DNA from: Planctomycetota bacterium | GTDB lineage: Bacteria > Planctomycetota > UBA1135 > UBA2386 | NCBI GenBank assembly: GCA_016793305.1 | Contig: JAEUHU010000448.1 | Span: 1-49,181 of the forward strand | DNA: 49,181 nucleotides | Reading direction: 5' to 3' | Shown here: positions 1 through 8,318 of the stretch, in pieces | Layout of the letters: the number at the start of each line of letters is the position of its first letter | Position numbering within the stretch: the stretch's first letter is position 1 | The notes under the pieces: model-generated | What the model was told of the DNA's origin: nothing | What the model saw: only the letters and a program-made list of their open reading frames with translations | Databases searched by the model: none | Program-made: the position numbers and the translations under genes

Positions 1-1413
1 CAGGGCATCCTGCACGCGCGGCCCTACGCGTTCCTCGACGACGCGCCGCTCGAGGAACGGCGCACGCAGGCGGTGGTCACGGCCCAGCGCGGCGGCAGCC
101 GCCGTTCGGCCGACGCCGACGCGGAGCTCGATCCGGCGGCGGTGCAGCAGGTGCAGCAGGAGTGCTGGCCCGAACCGCGCGACGCAGCCGAGCTGCACGA
201 GGCGCTCGGTTGGATGGGCTGGCTCGACGACGCCGAGGTGGCACCGAGCTGGCGCCCGTGGCTCGCCGAGCTCGCGGCCGACGGGCGAGCCGTCGCCGAT
301 GCCACCCGCTGGTTCGCCGCCGAAGCGGCCCGCGCCCCGATCGACGCCTGGCGCGGGCGGCTCGAAGCGGTGATCCCCGTCTGGTGCGACGCGGTCGACG
401 ACGCGGGCGACGAGGCGCTGCGCGCCCTCGAGGCCGAAGGCACGGCGATGCGCGCCCGCTGCGGCGGACGGGCGCTGTGGGCGCACCGGCGGTTGCTCGC
501 GCGCGTGCGCCGCGCGATGGTCGAACGGCTGCGCAGAGCGGTGCAACCGGTCAGCAAGGCCGACTACGAGCAGTTCCTGCCGGCGTGGCAACACGCGACG
601 CCGGCTCTGGCACGAAGTGGCCCACGCGGCCTCGCCGAGACGCTGCAGCAACTCGCCAGTGCGTCGTTCGCCGCCCCGACGTGGGAGCAGGAGGTGTTGC
701 CACGGCACCTGCAGAGCTACCACCGCGAATGGCTCGACCAGGCGACGCTGTCCGGCGAGTTCGTCTGGCTGCGCATGTGGGGTCCGTGGCGCGGTCCACT
801 GAGCAAGTGCGCGATCAGCATCGTGCCGCGCCACGAGCTGCCGCTGTGGCTCGAGCTGCCGCTCGAACGCGCGCAACCGGACGAGCTCTCCGCTGCCGCT
901 CGCACGCTGCACGAGGTGCTGCAGCAGCGCGGCGCGGTGTTCCCGACCGACCTGCAGACGCACAGCCGCCTGCTGCCGAGCCAGCTCGAGGACGGCCTCG
1001 CCGAACTGGTCGGCTGCGGGCTCGCCACCTGCGACTCGTTCGCCGCCGTGCGCCAGCTGGCGATCCCGCCGAGCAAGCGCGCCTTCCCGCTCTACGCGGT
1101 CGGCCGCTGGAGCCTGCTGCCGCTGCCGCCAGCCGGCACACGCGCCAGCGAAGCGGCGATCGAGCTGGCGGCGAAGTCGCTGCTGGCACGGCTCGGGGTG
1201 CTGAGCCACGGCATCCTGCTCGACGATCGTTGTGCGCTGCCGTGGCGGTTGCTGCTGCGCGCGCTGCGTGGGCTCGAGCTCGCGGGGCACGCGCGCGGTG
1301 GCCGGTTCGTGAACGGCTACCTCGGCGAACAGTTCGCGCTGCCGGAGGCGGTGGCGGAGTTGCGGCGGATGCGGACCTCCGTGCAGATGGTTGACGCCTC
1401 GAGTCCACGATGA
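1..1413 (+). CDS. lhr: Lhr-type DEAD/DEAH helicase, C-terminal part (5' end outside window)
   Basis: The reading frame is open from the first base, so the gene starts upstream of the window and only the last 470 residues are seen. The opening residues contain HARPYAFLDDAPLEERRTQ, followed by a stretch with DPAAVQQVQQE and DELHEAL-like spacing, which matches the region after the helicase core in Lhr (large helicase-related) proteins. Lhr enzymes are ATP-dependent 3'-5' DNA/RNA-hybrid helicases linked to DNA repair. The two RecA-like helicase domains, with their Walker and DEAD/DEAH motifs, must lie outside the window and were not checked. The rest is the Lhr-type accessory C-terminal domain, with winged-helix-like segments. 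The stop overlaps the start of the next gene by four bases (ATGA), suggesting translational coupling. Family assignment rests on the first ~60 residues and total length. Confidence 0.72.
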   Translation, partial: QGILHARPYAFLDDAPLEERRTQAVVTAQRGGSRRSADADAELDPAAVQQVQQECWPEPRDAAELHEALGWMGWLDDAEVAPSWRPWLAELAADGRAVADATRWFAAEAARAPIDAWRGRLEAVIPVWCDAVDDAGDEALRALEAEGTAMRARCGGRALWAHRRLLARVRRAMVERLRRAVQPVSKADYEQFLPAWQHATPALARSGPRGLAETLQQLASASFAAPTWEQEVLPRHLQSYHREWLDQATLSGEFVWLRMWGPWRGPLSKCAISIVPRHELPLWLELPLERAQPDELSAAARTLHEVLQQRGAVFPTDLQTHSRLLPSQLEDGLAELVGCGLATCDSFAAVRQLAIPPSKRAFPLYAVGRWSLLPLPPAGTRASEAAIELAAKSLLARLGVLSHGILLDDRCALPWRLLLRALRGLELAGHARGGRFVNGYLGEQFALPEAVAELRRMRTSVQMVDASSPR

Positions 1414-2813
1414 TCCAACGTCTCGTCACCCTCCTTCTCCTGGTCGCCGGCTTCCTGCTGCTGTGGACGGCCACCAGGACGTCCCTCGACACCAGCACTC
1501 GCACTCTCGTCGCAGGAGTCGGGCTGTTGTCGCTGCTGCTCGGCTTGCTGCGCGTGTGGTGGATCCTGCGGGATCCACCGCGGCGACCGCGCCGCTTCTC
1601 CCGACAGGACCAGCAGGGGCAACCGGTCCTCGGCATCGCCAGGTCCGCCGGCTCCACCTATGTGCCGTTCGTCCAGCCGGACGGCCACCACCAGCTGCAG
1701 CGAGTGTGGCAGCACGACAGCAGCCTGCGGATCACCCCCGTGGCGAGCACCGCCCTGGACGTGCCCATCGAACACGTCGCAGTTGCCTCGACCGAGCACG
1801 GCGACCGTGTGTTCGTCGCCGGGGGCAACCGGGTGTTCCTCGCCCCAGCTGCACCGAGCGAACCGTTCGTCGAACTCCCGTTCGCCACGGCGCAGCCGGG
1901 GGAAGCCATCGAGCAGGTGGTGGCGATGGCCGCCATCGAGAACGTGCTGTTCCTGCTCGGCAGACGCGGGGCCACGCACGACCTCCATGCGTGGAACGGT
2001 TCGGGAGAGCTCGTGCGAATCGCAGTCGATCTCGGGTCGTCCGTCGAGCCGGTCCGCATCCACGCTACACGGCGCGCTGGTGTTCCCATCGTGCTCACCC
2101 TGCTGGCGAAGGAGGGGACCTGCCATCTCCGCGGCTTCTCTGTCTCGGGCTCGCCGATGCTACGCCACGACGCGACCAGGATCCGCGACGTCATGACCAC
2201 GGCATCCGGACTGGTGGTGTTCCGCACCAGTGCCGACGTCGGCGCACTGCGCGCCTGCGCGATCCCAGTCCATGCCGACGCCGTCGTCGAACTCGGTCGC
2301 GACATCCTGCCGGTCGTCGTGGCTCCGTACGACATTCTGGTCACCAAGGAAGCTGGCGACGGTGTCGTGGTCGGCCGTGTCGACGCAACCGGCACCCTGC
2401 ACCCGATCGCGTTCCACCAGGCAACGCCGGCGAGCGGCGTCTACGGGATCGCCGTGAGCGGCAGCGCCGTCCACGTGCTCTCCAACCACGGCAGTGTCGA
2501 AGCGTGGATCCGCGACGGCGAGCTGTTGCGAGCCAATGGGACGATGCCACGACCCAACACCGACATCGCGACCCTCGCGGCGACCCCGACCGTGCTCTGC
2601 TTCGCCACGACCTCGTTCCTGCACGTCGCCGCCGGCGGCCGCCTCACAGCCGTCACGGACCGCGGCGAGCTCGAGAAGGGCTCGACGATCCGACAACTGC
2701 TGGCGGTCGGCGACTTCTTCGTGTTCGAGGCCGGCCGCGAAGGCCAACCTTCCGATCTCTACTTGCTCGAGGCAGGCGTCGGCAACACGAAGACCGGGCG
2801 CAGCCCGAAGTAG
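1410..2813 (+). CDS. Membrane-anchored hypothetical protein, beta-propeller-like
   Basis: A 467-residue protein. Residues 2-20 and about 34-54 are two hydrophobic segments separated by a short polar turn, followed by an Arg/Pro-rich stretch (RDPPRRPRRFSR) as expected for a cytoplasmic stop-transfer flank. The remaining ~400 residues repeat short beta-strand patterns with Gly/Asp turns, such as VFVAGGNRVFL and VHVLSNHGSVEAW, resembling a seven-bladed propeller that reports scalar values. I recognise no catalytic motif. The ATG overlaps the stop of the helicase gene (ATGA), so the two are probably co-transcribed. The 3' end overlaps the convergent kinase gene by 55 bp. Function unknown. Confidence 0.75.
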   Translation: MIQRLVTLLLLVAGFLLLWTATRTSLDTSTRTLVAGVGLLSLLLGLLRVWWILRDPPRRPRRFSRQDQQGQPVLGIARSAGSTYVPFVQPDGHHQLQRVWQHDSSLRITPVASTALDVPIEHVAVASTEHGDRVFVAGGNRVFLAPAAPSEPFVELPFATAQPGEAIEQVVAMAAIENVLFLLGRRGATHDLHAWNGSGELVRIAVDLGSSVEPVRIHATRRAGVPIVLTLLAKEGTCHLRGFSVSGSPMLRHDATRIRDVMTTASGLVVFRTSADVGALRACAIPVHADAVVELGRDILPVVVAPYDILVTKEAGDGVVVGRVDATGTLHPIAFHQATPASGVYGIAVSGSAVHVLSNHGSVEAWIRDGELLRANGTMPRPNTDIATLAATPTVLCFATTSFLHVAAGGRLTAVTDRGELEKGSTIRQLLAVGDFFVFEAGREGQPSDLYLLEAGVGNTKTGRSPK

Positions 2814-5233
2814 TCGTGCACGTTGCCCACGACCATCTGGTTCCCGAGCAGCCAGGCATCGCGATCCCATGCCTCGAGGAAGCTGCCGCCCATCACCCAG
2901 GCCCGCATGGCCTCAGCGGCGTCGCCACAGCCCTGTGCCGGCCCGTCTGCACGAGGCGCCACCGGCTCGGCATAGGCGTCGAGAGTGAGCTCGCTGCAGT
3001 TGCCCAGCACGTGGTGCAGACCGAACGGATTGGGCGGTAGGGCATCGACCGGTGCCGTGTGCACAAACCCGTCCGATCCATCGCGATCCCCCGGCTTCGC
3101 GCCCGCCTGCAGGCCATCCCGCGCTCCGTCCCGCCAGTTGACGAACGCACCACGGGGCTCCGCCTCGACCCAGGCGAACGCCAGTCGTTCCTCGACGTGC
3201 CCGTTCGCCGCCCACCACCACTGTGTCTGGGTCGGCAGGGTCATTTCCCAACGCGGTAGCAGCTCCATCGCTCGCAACCACGACACCTGCTGCGCCGGAT
3301 GCACCCAGAGCACGGCCGCGAACGTCACCGCATCGGCCGATGGACCAGGCTCGCCGCTTCCCCAAGCGCTGCGCTGCAGGCCATCGGGGTCGTTGCCCTG
3401 GACGAACCGGTAGAGATCCGGCGCATCCGACCACTGCTCTGCGACGAGCCGGGCCACCTGCGCTTGGGTCAACTCGTGGCGAGCGATAAGGAACGGAGCG
3501 AGCTCACGCCGCACGGCCATGCCACTCACCCTGATCTCGAACCGCCCGCCAGGAACGAGAACCAGGATCACGCCGGTGTGTGGGCCGACTTCGAACCCAC
3601 CGTCTTCTCGGCGGATCGGCAAGGGTCCGGGACCTGCACTCTCGAGCAGATAGAACTCGTGCAGACCTGTGATGGGATTGCGCCCGAGCGGTCGCAGACC
3701 GGCAACCGGGCCATCGAGCGCCCCGGCCGTGCCGGGGTCGTTCGTGAGGTCGGCCAGCAAGGCGGCCCATTCGTCGCGACACCGGGTCACGGTCTCGTGC
3801 TCGATCTCCTGCACACGCTCCCGGCGCCTCTCGATGCGGGGCACCCACGACGTGAGCTTGCCGATCGCCTCGATGCCACGTTCCAGCTCCAGACGCTGCG
3901 CCTCGGCAACGGCCTCCGCACGCCCACGCAATGTGTCGCGCAACTGGGTGAGTGTCCCGGCATCGAGGAGCAGTTCCTTCGTCTCTTCGAGCCAGGCATC
4001 CATCGCCGGCAGGGTTCGCGCCCGCACCGGCCAGAGCTCGTGCTCGGCACGCTCGACCAACCGCACGGCCCGCAACGCCTGCCCGAGCCCAGTGCGGGCC
4101 CGGTCGGCGGCCCGCACCTGTTCGGAGGAATGCAGCACGAACAGGCCGAAGGCGCCGAGGAACGCCGACAGCGCGCAGCCCGCCGCCACCGCCCGCGCAT
4201 GCCGCTGCAGCCACTTCTTCGCGCGATACCACGCCCCCGGCGGCCCGGCTTCGACCGGTTCGTTCTGCAGGAAGCGCTCGAGATCGCGCGCGAAGTCCCG
4301 CACCGACGGGTAGCGCTGCTGGCGATCGCGCGCCAGCGCCTTGGTCGTCACCCAGTCGAGCTCGCCGCGCACGAACGCCTGCAGCCGCTGCGGCGTCACC
4401 CCGCGCTCCGCGGCCGTCGTCGACAGCCGTTCGCCGAGCTGCGACAGCTTGGTGCTCGGCTTCGGCGCGTCGTGCCCCTGCAGGAACGAACCGAACCACG
4501 CCGGCCCGAGCCGCTGCACCTCGTCGAGGTCGATCGGCAGATCGCCGACCAGCAGTTCGAACAGCACCACGCCGAGCGAGTAGACGTCGGTGCGCGTGTC
4601 GAGGTCGCCTTCGGTGCGCTGCGCCTGCTCGGGGCTCATGTAGGCGAACGTGCCGACGATCTGGCGCACGCCTTCGTGCAGCGTCGCGCGGATCTGCAGC
4701 GGATCGACCGGCTGGGCCAGGCCGAAGTCGATGATCTTCGCGACCGGCCGCCCGTCGATCTCGCGCACCAGGATGTTCGCCGGCTTCAGGTCGCGGTGCA
4801 GGATGCCCTTCATGTGCGCGTGCGCGACGCCGTCGCACAGCTGCAGGAACAGGCGCAACCGGTCCTCGAGCGACAGCCGGTGCTTCTGGCAGTAGTCGCC
4901 GAGCGGCAGCCCCGGCACGTACTCCATCGCGAACCAGGCCTGCACGCCGTCCTGCCCCGCGTCGAACAACCGCGCGATGTTCGGATGGTCCATGCGCGCC
5001 AGCGCCGCCTGCTCCATCTCGAAGCGCGCGCGGTAGGTCCGGTCCAGGCGATCGGCGCGGATCACCTTCAACGCCACGCGCTGGACCACCGGCTCGCGGC
5101 GCTCGGCGAGGAACACCTCGCCCATGCCGCCCGCCCCGAGACGCTCGAGGATCCGGAACGGCCCGAGCCGCCACGACCGTTCGTCGCCATCGTCGCGCGC
5201 CCGCGTGCCCGATCCGGACGTCGGCTCCACCAT
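2759..5233 (-). CDS. Ser/Thr protein kinase with C-terminal FGE/sulfatase-modifying-factor-like domain
   Basis: An 824-residue protein. The kinase domain is complete: Gly-rich loop GAGGMGEV (residues 33-40), VALK with Lys56, catalytic loop HRDLKPAN (146-153, Asp148), DFG (169-171) and a TYMSPEQ-like activation segment. A hydrophobic segment near residues 347-368 predicts one membrane pass, followed by a helical, Arg/Glu-rich linker with coiled-coil character. The C-terminal ~250 residues look like a formylglycine-generating-enzyme/SUMF1 fold: RHELTQAQV, LPTQTQWWWAANG, a GNCSELTLD segment in place of the usual GNVWEW, and GGSF near the end. It is therefore likely a transmembrane signalling kinase with an extracytoplasmic sensor or ligand domain rather than an active FGE. 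Kinase-FGE fusions are typical of Planctomycetota. The ATG lies just after a purine-poor leader, so the start is reasonable but not certain. Confidence 0.9.
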   Translation of the reverse strand: MVEPTSGSGTRARDDGDERSWRLGPFRILERLGAGGMGEVFLAERREPVVQRVALKVIRADRLDRTYRARFEMEQAALARMDHPNIARLFDAGQDGVQAWFAMEYVPGLPLGDYCQKHRLSLEDRLRLFLQLCDGVAHAHMKGILHRDLKPANILVREIDGRPVAKIIDFGLAQPVDPLQIRATLHEGVRQIVGTFAYMSPEQAQRTEGDLDTRTDVYSLGVVLFELLVGDLPIDLDEVQRLGPAWFGSFLQGHDAPKPSTKLSQLGERLSTTAAERGVTPQRLQAFVRGELDWVTTKALARDRQQRYPSVRDFARDLERFLQNEPVEAGPPGAWYRAKKWLQRHARAVAAGCALSAFLGAFGLFVLHSSEQVRAADRARTGLGQALRAVRLVERAEHELWPVRARTLPAMDAWLEETKELLLDAGTLTQLRDTLRGRAEAVAEAQRLELERGIEAIGKLTSWVPRIERRRERVQEIEHETVTRCRDEWAALLADLTNDPGTAGALDGPVAGLRPLGRNPITGLHEFYLLESAGPGPLPIRREDGGFEVGPHTGVILVLVPGGRFEIRVSGMAVRRELAPFLIARHELTQAQVARLVAEQWSDAPDLYRFVQGNDPDGLQRSAWGSGEPGPSADAVTFAAVLWVHPAQQVSWLRAMELLPRWEMTLPTQTQWWWAANGHVEERLAFAWVEAEPRGAFVNWRDGARDGLQAGAKPGDRDGSDGFVHTAPVDALPPNPFGLHHVLGNCSELTLDAYAEPVAPRADGPAQGCGDAAEAMRAWVMGGSFLEAWDRDAWLLGNQMVVGNVHDYFGLRPVFVLPTPASSK

Positions 5234-5283
5234 GGTGGTGGACGATAGCGTCGCGACCCGCCGCGGTCAGGCGGCAGCCGGCG

Positions 5284-5835
5284 TCAGCCGTGCGCCGTGA
5301 CCTTGCGCACCGCAGCGAGCACCGCGCCGAGGTCGAGCGGATCACCGCCGGCGCGGTCGATCTGGCGGTGCACGATCGCACCGCGCTGGTCGAGCACCAG
5401 CACCCCACCCTGCTGCCACGGATCACCCTGCACCTTGCCCTGCCGGAAGCCGCTGCGGAACGCGCGCCAGGCGTTGGCGAACAGGCGCCAGTGCAGCGTC
5501 GCGAACAGGCTGCGTCGCATGCCGGCCGCGGCGAACACGGCCCGGCTCGGGTCGCTCAGCACCGGATGCGGGCCGGCCCACTCGGCGGCGAACGCCGCGG
5601 CCATCGCCGGCTGACCGGTGCCGACGAAGCGCACGGCGGCGCCGGCAGACGCCAGTTCGGGGTCGGCGCGGCGCAACTGCGCCGCGCGTTCGCGGCACAG
5701 CAGTCAACCGTAGTGCCGCACGAACACGACCACCGTCGCGGCTCGCCCGAGTTCCTCCCGCAAGGTCGTCTTGCTGCCGTCGGTCCGGCACAGCGGGGCG
5801 GTCAGCACGGAAGTCGCGTCCATCGCACCCATCAT
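5284..5835 (-). CDS. Candidate selenoprotein: AhpC/TSA-2 (PRXL2/SelL-like) peroxiredoxin-like protein with in-frame TGA
   Basis: Read continuously from the ATG at 5835 (alternatives in frame at 5832 and 5823), this frame encodes 183 residues interrupted once by TGA at 5706-5704. Around it the protein reads VVVFVRHYG-U-LLCRERAAQLRR. Members of the thioredoxin-fold AhpC-TSA_2/PRXL2 family have RHFGCxxCRE here, so the TGA falls exactly on the first Cys of the redox CxxC, giving UxxC. The downstream part continues as a full family domain: VRFVGTGQP, HPVLSDPSRAVFAAAGMRR and GDPWQQGGVLVLD. A perfect hairpin follows the TGA at bacterial SECIS distance (5687-5666). Expected activity is thiol/selenol peroxide or disulfide reduction in the cytoplasm. 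Conventional gene callers would start at the TTG at 5676 and lose the catalytic half. No selA, selB, selC or selD is visible in the window. The alternative is a nonsense mutation or sequencing error of a TGC codon. Confidence 0.75.
5666..5687 (-). promoter_or_regulatory. Candidate bacterial SECIS hairpin
   Basis: On the coding strand the left arm GCGCGGCGCA (5687-5678) and right arm TGCGCCGCGC (5675-5666) are perfectly complementary over 10 bp with GT between them. If the A-T closing pair opens, the apical loop is AGTT, with a G among the first two bases. The loop G lies 27 nt after the TGA, within the 16-37 nt window known for bacterial SECIS elements that bind SelB. High GC makes chance hairpins common, so this supports but does not prove recoding. 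Confidence 0.55.
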
Positions 5836-5893
5836 GCCGACACAGTTCGCGGAGCGCTCGGTTCCAGATGCGCCGCCTGCCGCGCCGGTCCGA

Positions 5894-8107
5894 TCACTCG
5901 GCGATCGTGAACTTCAGGCAGTTCGAGACGCCGTAGCCCGCGAACGCCGGGCAGCCCGACGGGCGGACCTGCACCCATTGCACGAACAACTCGGCGCGGA
6001 TCAGGTCGGGGTTGCACGGAATCGGGATCGTCGCCGACACGAGGCCGGGCACGATCACGTCCTGGCTCGGGATCAGCGTGCACGGCCCACAGGCGAACGG
6101 GTTCTCCGAGAAGCCGATCACCATGGCCAGCACCGGGCTCGTCGGATTGAGCAGCAGCACCTCGAAGTCGTCGGCGCCGAGCACCGGCTGGTTGTCGTAG
6201 GTCGCGAAGTCGCTCAGGCCCGGGATGCCGCAGCCCCCGCCGAGATTCTCGATGCCCGGTGTGGCGTGCTCCACCCAGTGGCGCGCCGAGATCGCCGGGA
6301 GCCCGGCCCAGACGGCCATGGCCCCTTCCGTGGTCGTGTCGCCGCCGTCCCAGCGCGAGGCCAGGGCCGGCTGCGCATCGAGGACGAGGTTGGCATCGAC
6401 CCGCGACTCCAGGCCACAGGACGCACACGTCGCCGGCTCGAGCGCCTTCACGAAGACCCGTGCGTTCTGCTGCCAAGCCAGCAGGTAGCGGTCGCGGGCG
6501 AACACGATCGCCGGCGACTTCGCGGCCCCCGCCTGCACGATCGGCACCAGGATGCCGTCCCAGGCCCAGTTCGTGCTGCCGCACGCCCCGCCCACCACGC
6601 CGCGGCGCAGCTTGACGGTGCTGGCCGCCGCATCCTCCCAGGCGACCACGAACTCGCTGCCGTCGCGGGTGGCGACCGACGGCGACCGCACGTCGCCGGA
6701 GCCGGTGTTCACGACCGTCTCCGGCGTGCCACACAACACACCGGAGTCGTCGACGACCTGCGCGAACAGGCGCGTCATCGTCGGGCTGCCCGTGACGACG
6801 CTCTGCCCCACGACGACGAGCCAGCGGCCGGCGGTGCCGCAGTGCGGCGACACCGCGACGTCGTCGAGCAGGCTGGTGGTCGAGGCGACGGACACCGGCG
6901 CCTCGACGACGGGATCTCCGGTCGACGGCACGAGCACGCGGCGCACCTGGATCGTGTTGCTCGTGGTCGTGAAGCTGCTGACGCTGCGATAGGCCAGCAG
7001 CGCCCGTTGGCCGGCCGCCAGACCCGTGCGCAGGTCGCCACCGACCGCCACGGTCTCGTCGTGGCTGACCAGCAGGCTCGACGCGGACGCGACCACGAAG
7101 TTCGACATCGCCGCGTTCGACGCCGACACCGACCGGACGATCACGCCACCGCTCGACGACACCGGGTCGGTGCCCTTCCAGGCGACCAGGAAACGGTTGG
7201 TGGCGTTGACGTTCGCCAGCGCCGGCCGCGCGTTGTCGGCGGCGTTGACGGTCAGCAGCAGTTGCTGGCCCTGCACGCCGCCGCCGACGGCCACGAACTG
7301 CCCGCGGATCTGGCGGTGCGCCGGGCTGGACGACGTGGCCGGTACGCTCACGGCCCAGACCACGAGATAGCGCGCGTTGGACTCGTCGTAGGCGACCGCA
7401 GGCTCGACGTCGGCGTACAACGGGTCGTCGCCGACCGCGAACGCGGTGCCGACCAGCGGATCGAGCACCAGCGGGTAGCTGGCCGATTGCACGAAGGCCG
7501 CCGGCAGCGACAGTTCGAGCTGGTCCCCGAAGCAGCGCATCGAGCCACGCATCGTCCTGCCATCCCGGTCGACCCCGAGCACGGCGCCGAACGACACGCC
7601 GGCCCCACACGGCAGGGCGAAGCGCACTTCCTCGTCGCTGGCGACGACCAACGGCAGCGCCGTCCCGATCCGGCCGCGCACCACCAGGTCGCCGGCGGCG
7701 GCGGGCCGTTCGGCCAACACGAAGCTCTGCTTCACCCCGTCGTGCCGCACTTCGTAGGTCTCGACCACCGCGCCGTGCGCGTAGGACACGAGCGAGCCCT
7801 CGACCTGCGGTGCCACGGCGCCACCCCGAGCGAGGACCTGCCCGCCGACCTGCGCCTCGACGAACGAGAACTGCAGATCGACCGGGCCCGGCTCCACAGC
7901 CTGGGCCTCCCGGCCCAGCAGCGGCGCGTAGACCGGGCCGGACGGCAGGAACGAGACGCTGTAGCGCGGCCCGCCGGCGATCGGCACGCCATCGTGCCAC
8001 GCGACCCCGAAGGACACCCCGATGGCGTCGCCGGCCGACGACGGGGACTGGGCCTGGGCCGACACCGGCAGCAGGCAGAGGAGAGCGAACGAGCGGAAGG
8101 GCGACAT
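5894..8107 (-). CDS. Large secreted protein with propeller-like repeats and planctomycete-type C-terminal region
   Basis: A 737-residue protein. I chose the ATG at 8107 because a GAGG box lies 5 nt upstream and the first residues form a clean signal peptide (MSPFRSFALLCLLPVSAQAQ); the open frame extends further upstream but without such features. The mature protein has many repeated strand-turn units with VVVGQSVV-, FVVAWEDAA- and YLLAWQQ-type motifs, in which 'value in record' strands alternate with Asp/Gly loops, as in integrin-like or FG-GAP-like propellers of secreted planctomycete proteins. The last ~120 residues (GGGCGIPGL to NCLKFTIAE) contain paired Cys and resemble the C-terminal domain of the protein at 19641-21263. 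No catalytic motif was recognised. It is transcribed divergently from the next gene across a 211-bp gap. Confidence 0.8.
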   Translation of the reverse strand: MSPFRSFALLCLLPVSAQAQSPSSAGDAIGVSFGVAWHDGVPIAGGPRYSVSFLPSGPVYAPLLGREAQAVEPGPVDLQFSFVEAQVGGQVLARGGAVAPQVEGSLVSYAHGAVVETYEVRHDGVKQSFVLAERPAAAGDLVVRGRIGTALPLVVASDEEVRFALPCGAGVSFGAVLGVDRDGRTMRGSMRCFGDQLELSLPAAFVQSASYPLVLDPLVGTAFAVGDDPLYADVEPAVAYDESNARYLVVWAVSVPATSSSPAHRQIRGQFVAVGGGVQGQQLLLTVNAADNARPALANVNATNRFLVAWKGTDPVSSSGGVIVRSVSASNAAMSNFVVASASSLLVSHDETVAVGGDLRTGLAAGQRALLAYRSVSSFTTTSNTIQVRRVLVPSTGDPVVEAPVSVASTTSLLDDVAVSPHCGTAGRWLVVVGQSVVTGSPTMTRLFAQVVDDSGVLCGTPETVVNTGSGDVRSPSVATRDGSEFVVAWEDAAASTVKLRRGVVGGACGSTNWAWDGILVPIVQAGAAKSPAIVFARDRYLLAWQQNARVFVKALEPATCASCGLESRVDANLVLDAQPALASRWDGGDTTTEGAMAVWAGLPAISARHWVEHATPGIENLGGGCGIPGLSDFATYDNQPVLGADDFEVLLLNPTSPVLAMVIGFSENPFACGPCTLIPSQDVIVPGLVSATIPIPCNPDLIRAELFVQWVQVRPSGCPAFAGYGVSNCLKFTIAE

Positions 8108-8318
8108 GGAACCTCGGCGCATGGGAAGACTGGGCGGACTGCCACCAAGAGCAGCGGTCCGCCGAGCCATGGCGTTCGCGAGTCGTCGATTTCCCGTCGC
8201 GTCAGGATCGCCGTTGCGGGTCGCCCCCATCGCGCCAGCTGGCCTGCCGCAAGAGCGACCCGAGCTCCGACCTCGATGCGCGGTTCGCATGGGTCGGCCC
8301 ACGTCCGTAGACGCGCGC

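Noticed and set aside
73..557. Overlapping long frames on both strands inside the helicase gene
   Set aside because: High GC makes long antisense frames; only the + frame has domain-like composition and a family match.
5284..5676. Reading the peroxiredoxin-like gene as starting at TTG 5676
   Set aside because: It would remove the catalytic motif; the domain continues seamlessly upstream through the TGA.
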